From the NCBI GenBank assembly GCA_023442215.1, contig JAEZMP010000592.1, forward strand, positions 1 to 6,182: DNA of 6,182 nucleotides, in the 5' to 3' direction. Positions 1 through 5,308 of the stretch are shown here, piece by piece. The notes under the pieces are model-generated. The model ran no database searches. It saw only the letters and a program-made list of their open reading frames with translations, and was not told where the DNA came from. The translations under genes were made by a program, and so were the position numbers. Within the stretch, counting starts at the first letter, position 1. Each line of letters starts with the position of its first letter. The DNA comes from Pseudomonadota bacterium (GTDB taxonomy: Bacteria; Pseudomonadota; Alphaproteobacteria; Rhizobiales; Segnochrobactraceae).

Positions 1-1527
1 GGGGTCCTCGACCCTCACGCCGAGAATTCCCATCGCCCGGGCCATCGCCGCGAAATCGGGGTTCTGAAGGTCGGTGCCGAGTTCCACGAAGCCGGCGGCC
101 TTCATCTCCAGCGCCACGAACCCGAGAACGCCGTTGTTGAAGATGACCGTCTTCACGGGAAGCTTTTCCTGCGTCAGCGTGATCAGGTCACCCATCAGCA
201 TGGAGAAGCCGCCGTCGCCGGACAGCGAGACGACCTGACGGCCGGGCTGCGCCGCCTGAATGCCGATCGCCTGGGGCAGGGCGTTCGCCATCGACCCGTG
301 CACCAGAGACCCGACGAGGCGGCGTCTGCCGTTCATCTCCAGATACCGCGCCGCCCAGATGGTCGGCGTGCCGACATCGAAGGTGAAGGCGGCATCGAAA
401 GCCGCACGCTCGCTGATCAGCCGGGCGAGATATTGCGGATGGATCGGCTTCGCGCCAGGCGTGCCCTGGGCGAGGGCATCGAGCCCTTTCCTGGCATGGC
501 GATAGCGGGTGAGGCTGTCGTCGAGATGAAGGCGGTCAGACTTGACCGCGAGGCGCGGGAGCAGGGCACGGATCGTCGCCCCGACGTCGCCGACGAGACC
601 GAGATCGAGCTTGCAGCGCCGGCCGAGATTCGCCGGCCGGATATCGACCTGCGCGATCTTGATGCCGGTGGGCAGGAACTGCTTGTAGGGAAAGTCGGTG
701 CCCAGCATCAGCAGGACGTCGCAGGCGTGCATCGCCTCGTAGCCCGACGAGAAGCCGATGAAGCCGGTCATTCCGACATCGTAGGGATTGTCGTACTCGA
801 CATGCTCCTTGCCGCCGAGGGCATGGACGATCGGGCTCTTGAGGGCCTCGGCGAGGTCCATCAGCGGCGCATGAGCACCGGCGCATCCCCGGCCGCAGAA
901 CAGCGTGACACGCTCGGCCTCGTTGAGCATGCCGGCGAGCGCATCGAGATCGCCCTCGGCCGGCACCGAGACGGGCGTCGGGGGCAGCAGGCCGCGGGGC
1001 GGGGAGACCGCGCGGTCAGGCGCCGCCCTGAGGGCAACGTCGCCCGGCACCACCACCACCGCCACGCCGCGCTGGCCGACGGCGGCCCGGATGGCGTTCT
1101 CCAGCACGAAGGGCATCTGGTTGGGATCGGAGACCAATTCGCAGTAGACGCTGCATTCCTGGAACAGGGTCTGCGGGTGGGTTTCCTGAAAATAGCCGCC
1201 GCCGATCTCGGCGGACGGAATCTGCGCCGCGATGGCGAGCACGGGGGTGCGGCTGCGCTGCGCATCGAACAGGCCGTTGATGAGGTGCAGGTTTCCCGGG
1301 CCGCACGAGCCGGCGCAGACCGCGAGATTGCCCGTGATCTGCGCTTCGCCGGCGGCTGCGAACGCGGCGACCTCTTCATGCCTGACATGAACCCACCGGA
1401 TTTTCCCGGTCGTGCGCAGCGCTTCGGTGAGACCGTTGAGGCTATCGCCGACGACACCATAGATGCGTTCCACACCCGCTTGCTCGAGCGTGTCGACGAT
1501 GAGTTCCGCGACATTCCTTGAGGGCAT
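1..1527 (-). CDS. poxB: Pyruvate dehydrogenase (quinone) / pyruvate oxidase PoxB, C-terminus beyond window edge
   Basis: Thiamine-diphosphate (ThDP) and FAD flavoenzyme that decarboxylates pyruvate to acetate and CO2 and reduces membrane quinone; it acts peripherally at the inner membrane. The reading frame is open from ATG 1527 to base 1, giving 509 residues against 572 in E. coli PoxB, so roughly 60-65 C-terminal residues, including the membrane-binding tail, are missing only because the window ends. From memory the match to E. coli PoxB is close throughout: GVVGDSLNGL (24-33), RHEEVAAFAA (49-58) with E51 at the catalytic glutamate position, CAGSCGPGNLHLINGLFD (71-88), GGYFQETHPQ, CAGAHAPL, GKEHVEYDNPYDVGMTGFIG, and the ThDP/Mg motif GDGGFSM (437-443) closed by NN (464-465). 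The start is fixed by homology and by an AAGGAG 7 bases upstream. A second ATG six bases upstream (1533-1531) is in the same frame only by spacing of two codons from a different reading of the sequence and does not give the PoxB N-terminus; it directly abuts the Shine-Dalgarno. It is divergent from the plus-strand operon. Confidence 0.95.
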   Translation of the reverse strand, partial: MPSRNVAELIVDTLEQAGVERIYGVVGDSLNGLTEALRTTGKIRWVHVRHEEVAAFAAAGEAQITGNLAVCAGSCGPGNLHLINGLFDAQRSRTPVLAIAAQIPSAEIGGGYFQETHPQTLFQECSVYCELVSDPNQMPFVLENAIRAAVGQRGVAVVVVPGDVALRAAPDRAVSPPRGLLPPTPVSVPAEGDLDALAGMLNEAERVTLFCGRGCAGAHAPLMDLAEALKSPIVHALGGKEHVEYDNPYDVGMTGFIGFSSGYEAMHACDVLLMLGTDFPYKQFLPTGIKIAQVDIRPANLGRRCKLDLGLVGDVGATIRALLPRLAVKSDRLHLDDSLTRYRHARKGLDALAQGTPGAKPIHPQYLARLISERAAFDAAFTFDVGTPTIWAARYLEMNGRRRLVGSLVHGSMANALPQAIGIQAAQPGRQVVSLSGDGGFSMLMGDLITLTQEKLPVKTVIFNNGVLGFVALEMKAAGFVELGTDLQNPDFAAMARAMGILGVRVEDP

Positions 1528-1534
1528 TGGCCAT

Positions 1535-1540
1535 CTCCTT
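1535..1540 (-). promoter_or_regulatory. Shine-Dalgarno site of poxB
   Basis: The minus strand reads AAGGAG, with 7 bases between it and the ATG at 1527-1525. This spacing supports that start over the ATG at 1533-1531, which touches the site with almost no gap. Confidence 0.75.
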
Positions 1541-1612
1541 CTCCTGCTCCGGCGAGCAAAGACACTCGCGAAAGACTAGGCGGAGACGGCGGATCGGGCA
1601 GTCAGACTTGAC

Positions 1613-1624
1613 GGTCGATCGACC
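1613..1624. repeat. Perfect 12-bp palindrome upstream of poxB
   Basis: GGTCGATCGACC is its own reverse complement. It lies about 86 bases upstream of the poxB start codon, a plausible place for a dimeric regulator or a promoter-proximal operator. The flanking bases do not extend the symmetry. CGATCG cores are common in GC-rich genomes, so chance is a real alternative. Confidence 0.3.
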
Positions 1625-1715
1625 ATACGTTCGGATGACGGAGTAACCGGAAATCAAAGCTGTCGCCGGGTCGATGCCGCCGGCGGGCTGCATCGGGGGG
1701 GCTCCGGTCACCGGA

Positions 1716-1756
1716 TGGCGATCGCGAACGCGCGCACCTGCGACAGGTGGCGATCG
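1716..1756. repeat. Hairpin enclosed by a 9-bp direct repeat
   Basis: TGGCGATCG occurs at 1716-1724 and again at 1748-1756, 32 bases apart start to start, or about three DNA turns. Between the copies, and overlapping the second by two bases, is a perfect inverted repeat: CACCTG (1735-1740), loop CGA, CAGGTG (1744-1749). Repeats spaced by whole helical turns suit a regulator binding one face of DNA, and the stem could also form in RNA. There is no following T-run, so it is not an intrinsic terminator. The functional reading is inference. Confidence 0.35.
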
Positions 1757-1830
1757 GCCCGACATCGGTATCTCGGTTGCGCGGGTCACCGAGGCGCGCG
1801 CCGCCCTTCACGCTCGAGTCGACGGGGGCC

Positions 1831-1865
1831 ATACCTATTAAGGTTATTAACAGAGATCACAAAAC
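1831..1865. promoter_or_regulatory. AT-rich patch with paired TATTAA motifs
   Basis: This island is much more AT-rich than its surroundings. It holds TATTAA at 1836-1841 and 1845-1850, 9 bases apart, and the small inverted repeat ACCT-ATTA-AGGT at 1833-1844. Such patches in GC-rich intergenic DNA often mark DNA melting or regulator binding. I found no matching -35 box at 16-18 bases on either strand, so I do not call it a promoter core. Confidence 0.3.
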
Positions 1866-1924
1866 AGCGCGGCGATGCGGCTTGTCAGCTTCTGGAGCGG
1901 AAGCTAGCGTAACTTGACCATTCT

Positions 1925-1954
1925 TGCATCTTACCTTCGATCGAGCCTTCATAT
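1925..1954 (+). promoter_or_regulatory. Weak sigma70-like promoter candidate for the plus-strand operon
   Basis: TTGCAT (1925-1930) is followed after 18 bases by TCATAT (1949-1954). A TTGACC also lies just upstream at 1914-1919 but has no good -10 partner. A transcript from here would carry a leader of about 245 bases before the first gene. The match is modest and could be chance. Confidence 0.2.
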
Positions 1955-2206
1955 CCCCCTGCAGAGTGCCGAGCACCGTATCTGCCGCCTGCATCGGGTT
2001 CGGATCGTGCGGACCATCTCGTCGTCGGATGGAACGAACGGAGCCGGCCCATGCCGCGACGATGCGCGCGGCATCCGTGGGCGCGGTTGAACCGATCTTC
2101 GGGTCAGAAACGCCAGCCCTGTGCGTATGAGCGGCCGCTCCGCTTCATGGCAGAACGGCGCGGGCGGGTCCGGAATGTGTGGGCGCTGAAGGATCGGCCG
2201 AGAGAC

Positions 2207-3568
2207 ATGATCGCGTTCATAAGACGATACCTGAAATACGATCTGCGCCGCGAGATGCTGACATGGCTGCTGGTCGCGCGGTTTTATCTACCCTTTGGCA
2301 TCGTCCTTGCCGTGCTGGCTTTCGGCATCCTGTTGCACTTCCACCCGTTTTCCCGGCCGAGCCCGATTCTCGCGGTCGGCCAGCAAGGAACGCTGAGTGA
2401 GGAACTCGGCGAGGGGTTCCGTGCCTATTTCAAGCGTCAGGGTCTGTCGCTGGATGTGCGCAGCCTTCCCGGGCTGGAGGCGGTGGCGAAGGATATCTGG
2501 GATCCCGGGTCCGATATCAACGCCAGCTTTGTCGTGTCGGGCACGGGATCAGCGTCCGCTTACCCGAACATCGTGTCTCTCGGCAATGTCGCCATCGCGC
2601 CGGCCTGGCTGTTCTATAGGGGCGACACGGTCCGGGTCGACGATCCGTTCCAGTATTATCGCGACCGGCCGATTGCCATTGGCGGGCCTGGCACGGTGAG
2701 CCAGAAACTGTTCTTCACCCTGATGGATCTCAACAATCCAGGCACCGGCGACCGCCCGAACTTCCTCAAGCTCCCGAGCAAGGAGGCCGTGGAAAAGCTT
2801 CTGGCCGGCACGATCGACGCCTTGTTCATCGTCGATGGCTTCGGCTCGCCGATCATTCAGCAACTGCTGAACGACCCCAACATCAAACTGATGAACTTCC
2901 AGCTGGTGGATGCTTATACGCGCCGCCTGCCTTTCCTGCGCAAGGTCACGGTGCCGCGGGGCTCGATCGACATTGGCAATGTCCGGCCCGAGAGCGACAT
3001 TTCCATGCTCGCGTCCTCGGTCAACCTGCTGGTGGAGAAGGATCAGCCGCCGGCCGTGCAGTGGGCCTTCCTGCTGGCCGCACGCGACATCAGCCTGAAG
3101 TCGGATCACTTCTTCCCGGTCGCCGACACGCTGCCGCAATATAAGGACCGCAGCTTCCCACTGAGCCCCATCGCCACACAGTTCTACACGACCGGCGTTC
3201 CCGGCCTGTTCAATTATCTGCCGCTGTGGCTGGCGGCGGAACTGGAAAATGTCTGGGTCGCGCTGCTGGCGCTGCTGCTGCTCGGGCTGCCAATCCTGAA
3301 GAAGATCGTCGGCTATCGTGGATTTGCCTCGCAGAGACTGCTCTGGCTGCATTTCTGGGAGCTGCGCTATCTGGAGGACGAACTGGTGGCGGCACGCACC
3401 CCGGAGGACGTGTCGGCGGTGATCGAGCGGCTCGGCCAGCTCGACAAGACCACCGCCGGGACCTGGGTGCTGGACGACCAGATGCGCCATTACTTCAATC
3501 TCAGGCGTAGCATCGCCAGCGCAAGCCAGGACGCCCAGAAGAAGATGTCGCTTCTCAAGGCATCTTGA
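2207..3568 (+). CDS. Membrane-anchored TAXI-family (TRAP-associated) solute-binding-like protein
   Basis: A 453-residue protein resembling the TAXI (TRAP-T-associated extracytoplasmic immunogenic) ligand-binding family. Visible layout: short basic cytoplasmic N-terminus; membrane helix at about 28-45; periplasmic binding domain at about 52-335 starting PILAVGQQGTLSEELGEGF, with the family-like stretch VAIAPAWLFYRGD (128-140) and IGGPGTVSQ (158-166); second helix at about 347-364; then a basic cytoplasmic tail of about 90 residues with LLWLHFWELRYLEDEL (378-393) and MRHYFNLRRSI (426-436), predicted helical. Standard TAXI proteins are free periplasmic subunits; this one has no cleavable signal or lipobox and is held by two helices. 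No TRAP permease is adjacent. The ligand is unknown. Start: ATG 2207 has GAAGGA 13 bases upstream, which is long; in-frame ATG 2147 or GTG 2177 are alternatives, adding 20 or 10 charged residues. First gene of the operon. Confidence 0.8.
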   Translation: MIAFIRRYLKYDLRREMLTWLLVARFYLPFGIVLAVLAFGILLHFHPFSRPSPILAVGQQGTLSEELGEGFRAYFKRQGLSLDVRSLPGLEAVAKDIWDPGSDINASFVVSGTGSASAYPNIVSLGNVAIAPAWLFYRGDTVRVDDPFQYYRDRPIAIGGPGTVSQKLFFTLMDLNNPGTGDRPNFLKLPSKEAVEKLLAGTIDALFIVDGFGSPIIQQLLNDPNIKLMNFQLVDAYTRRLPFLRKVTVPRGSIDIGNVRPESDISMLASSVNLLVEKDQPPAVQWAFLLAARDISLKSDHFFPVADTLPQYKDRSFPLSPIATQFYTTGVPGLFNYLPLWLAAELENVWVALLALLLLGLPILKKIVGYRGFASQRLLWLHFWELRYLEDELVAARTPEDVSAVIERLGQLDKTTAGTWVLDDQMRHYFNLRRSIASASQDAQKKMSLLKAS

Positions 3569-3587
3569 ACCGACCAACGTCCCCAAA

Positions 3588-3591
3588 GAGG
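3588..3591 (+). promoter_or_regulatory. Shine-Dalgarno site of the DUF4239 gene
   Basis: GAGG lies 9 bases before ATG 3601. It decides this start over the upstream in-frame TTG at 3565, which overlaps the stop codon of the preceding gene and would add a non-conserved Arg/Pro-rich stretch. Confidence 0.6.
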
Positions 3592-3600
3592 CGGCGACCC

Positions 3601-4416
3601 ATGTATCTATCATTCCTGCAATATGTCTCGGATACACAGCTGCTTGTGCTGCTGCCGGCGCTTGCCTGCCTCATCCTGTTCGTCACGACAGCGGTGCTCC
3701 GACACCTGAACGGGCGGTTGGGCTGGTTCGACTATGAAAGCGACATCGTCGATACGGCGACGCAGAACACGATGTCGGGCGCCTATGTGGTGCTCGGCTT
3801 CGTGCTCGCCCTCGTGATGACCACGGCTTCCGGCCTCGACGACAAGGTGGCCCAGGAGGCCCAGGCGATCAAAAGCCTCAACCGGCTGCTGATCCTCGAT
3901 GGCAGCGCCCCGGCGCTGAAGGCGCGCGACGCACTCCTCGTCTACACCAACTCCATCATCGACGAGGAATGGCCGGTCCTCAAACAGGGGCACGGCAACG
4001 ACGTTACGTCCAAGGCGCTGGTCGACGTGTTTCTCCAGATCGTGCAGATCGAACCGACTTCCGCGAAGGGCGTCGCGGTGTTCTCGAAGATTCTGGATGC
4101 CGCCGATCATGTGGCACAGATGCGCAACGACCGCATCATGAGCGTCACCAGCGCGCTGCCCGGCATGTTCTACACGGTGAGCCTGCTCAGCATTCTCGGC
4201 GTGATCATCATTTGTGCCCTGCGGCTCATCGAGTCGACGCCGCTGCGGGCGTTCACGCTGACCGTACAGCTGATCATGCTGACGCTCATGCTGGCCACCA
4301 TCGCCATCGTCGACCTGCCCTATCTGGGCGACACGAGCACGTCTGCCGACAGCCTGCGGGAGGTCTATGAGGCCATGAAAGTCCAGCCTGCCATCCTCCA
4401 GCCGAGGAACCCGTGA
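3601..4416 (+). CDS. DUF4239 (bestrophin-like) integral membrane protein
   Basis: A 271-residue polytopic inner-membrane protein. Four hydrophobic helices are visible: about 11-33, 58-79, 188-210 and 216-240, in two pairs separated by a hydrophilic segment of about 108 residues. That segment carries the pattern I associate with DUF4239: QEAQAIKSLNRLL (85-97), a run of Arg/Leu helix, then DEEWPVL (121-127), followed by MRNDRIMSV (174-182) before helix 3. The last helix ends IVDLPYLGD (236-244), where many relatives have a related Pro-aromatic-Gly turn. The family is annotated as bestrophin-like, but channel activity is not established and I infer none. It starts 32 bases after the TAXI gene and ends 3 bases before the beta-helix gene, so it is co-transcribed with both. 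With the membrane-tethered TAXI protein it could form one membrane complex; that is inference. Confidence 0.8.
   Translation: MYLSFLQYVSDTQLLVLLPALACLILFVTTAVLRHLNGRLGWFDYESDIVDTATQNTMSGAYVVLGFVLALVMTTASGLDDKVAQEAQAIKSLNRLLILDGSAPALKARDALLVYTNSIIDEEWPVLKQGHGNDVTSKALVDVFLQIVQIEPTSAKGVAVFSKILDAADHVAQMRNDRIMSVTSALPGMFYTVSLLSILGVIIICALRLIESTPLRAFTLTVQLIMLTLMLATIAIVDLPYLGDTSTSADSLREVYEAMKVQPAILQPRNP
4404..4409 (+). promoter_or_regulatory. Shine-Dalgarno site of the beta-helix gene
   Basis: GAGGAA lies inside the last codons of the DUF4239 gene, 10 bases before ATG 4420. It supports the ATG at 4420 over the in-frame ATG at 4432 and implies coupled translation across the 3-base gap. Confidence 0.55.
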
Positions 4417-4419
4417 GCC

Positions 4420-5307
4420 ATGGCGCGCAACATGCGGGAGGTTCTTCCAGCGTCCATCACCGGCACCCGGCGCCTCAAGGCCGGCGTCACCTATGTCGTG
4501 ACCTCGGACGTCCGCATTCGCCCGGGCGCGAAACTCGTCGTGGAGGATGGGGTCAACATCCTCATTCTCAACGGCCTGGTGCCCGAAAGCCCCATCAGCC
4601 ACGCAGCGCTCATCTTCGAGCAGGGGTCCGCGCTTGAGGCTGAGCGGCTCTTCATCCGGGCCTGCAACGACAGGCACCGCCCGGTGAAAATGGCCGACAA
4701 TGGCGGCGTGTGGTTCTTCGGCGCCTATCGCAGCGCAGCCAAGGACGGGCTGAACGTCACCGCCGCCGATCAGGACGCCGCGTCCTTTTTCTCCGCCAGC
4801 CTGATCGCCGCCTATTATCTCGGCCATTCGGACCCCACCCGTAGCTGCGACGACCCGATGCTGGACGACCGGGACGGGTTCTCCGTCATGGGCGTCGGCC
4901 CGCAGGAATGGCGCGTGACGGAGGTCCGCAGCTTCCATTCCGGCGATGACGGGATCGACCTCACCAACTCCCAGATCCGGGTGCAGCGCCTGCGGGTCGT
5001 GGCGCCGACGGAGGACGGGCTCAATCTCAGCAGCAGCAAGCTGGAGGTGACCCGCAGCCTCCTGGTCGACGTCAGCATGACGGCCGTGACCGATCGCGAC
5101 ATTGTCGACCTCGAGGTGGATGATGGCCCGAGCTATGTCGAGCTGGCCCAGCACTGCCATGTCGACATTCAGGGTGTGTTCGGCGACGACCTGCATCTGC
5201 TCAGCCCGGATATGCCCGCGCCGAACCATGCCGAAGATGTGCCCTATCGCTTCAAGGGCTTCCTGCGCCAATCCCCCGCTCTGGTCTATTCGCTGAACGA
5301 GGATTGA
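4420..5307 (+). CDS. Right-handed parallel beta-helix protein without signal peptide
   Basis: A 295-residue protein that I assign to the pectate-lyase-like parallel beta-helix fold, function unknown. Evidence: an N-terminal cap-like stretch GVTYVVTSDVRIRPGAKLVV (22-41) with the alternating hydrophobic/Gly pattern of a first rung, then EDGVNILILNG, and two clearly repeated rungs: DGIDLTNSQIRVQRLRVV (177-194) and DGLNLSSSKLEVTRSLLV (199-216), 22 residues apart, the usual coil length. Acidic clusters stand out: HSGDDGID (173-180), TDRDIVDLEVDDG (224-236), FGDDLHL (254-260), CDDPMLDDRDG (143-153). No signal peptide or membrane helix is seen, so it is probably cytoplasmic, which is unusual for a fold often found in exported carbohydrate-active proteins. 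No known catalytic triad was recognised. It starts 3 bases after the DUF4239 gene and ends 1 base before the Cdh-like gene. An in-frame ATG at 4432 is a possible alternative start. Confidence 0.75.
   Translation: MARNMREVLPASITGTRRLKAGVTYVVTSDVRIRPGAKLVVEDGVNILILNGLVPESPISHAALIFEQGSALEAERLFIRACNDRHRPVKMADNGGVWFFGAYRSAAKDGLNVTAADQDAASFFSASLIAAYYLGHSDPTRSCDDPMLDDRDGFSVMGVGPQEWRVTEVRSFHSGDDGIDLTNSQIRVQRLRVVAPTEDGLNLSSSKLEVTRSLLVDVSMTAVTDRDIVDLEVDDGPSYVELAQHCHVDIQGVFGDDLHLLSPDMPAPNHAEDVPYRFKGFLRQSPALVYSLNED
5299..5303 (+). promoter_or_regulatory. Shine-Dalgarno site of the Cdh-like gene
   Basis: GAGGA overlaps the last codons of the beta-helix gene. It is 5 bases before ATG 5309 and 8 bases before the adjacent in-frame ATG 5312, so either Met may be used; the product differs by one residue. 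Confidence 0.55.
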
Positions 5308-5308
5308 G

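Larger units (their letters stand above)
1528..2206. other. Divergent intergenic region, 679 bases, no supported gene
   Basis: This stretch separates poxB (leftward) from the four-gene operon (rightward) and should hold both promoters. Short open frames at 1715-1912 and 1924-2130 on the plus strand and 1602-1832 on the minus strand have no good ribosome binding site, are rich in Arg, Ser and Pro as expected for chance GC-rich frames, and resemble no family I recognise. I saw no tRNA, no strong hairpin followed by a T-run, and no EcfG-type GGAAC-N16/17-GTT promoter on either strand. What it does contain is listed separately: a 12-bp palindrome, a hairpin within a direct repeat, an AT-rich patch and a weak promoter-like pair. 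Confidence 0.6.

Noticed and set aside
298..1521. Plus-strand open frame of 407 codons
   Set aside because: It is antisense to poxB, whose protein matches E. coli PoxB along its length. Its composition is that of a GC-rich shadow frame.
2031..2055. GGAAC at 2031-2035 as an EcfG general-stress promoter -35 element
   Set aside because: No GTT occurs at the required 16-17 base spacing.
1715..2130. Two short plus-strand frames (1715-1912 and 1924-2130) as possible small genes
   Set aside because: No ribosome binding site, no recognisable domain, and composition like chance frames in noncoding GC-rich DNA.
2549..3637. Minus-strand open frame of 362 codons
   Set aside because: It is antisense to the TAXI-like gene, low in complexity (Gln, Arg, His), and has no recognisable domain.
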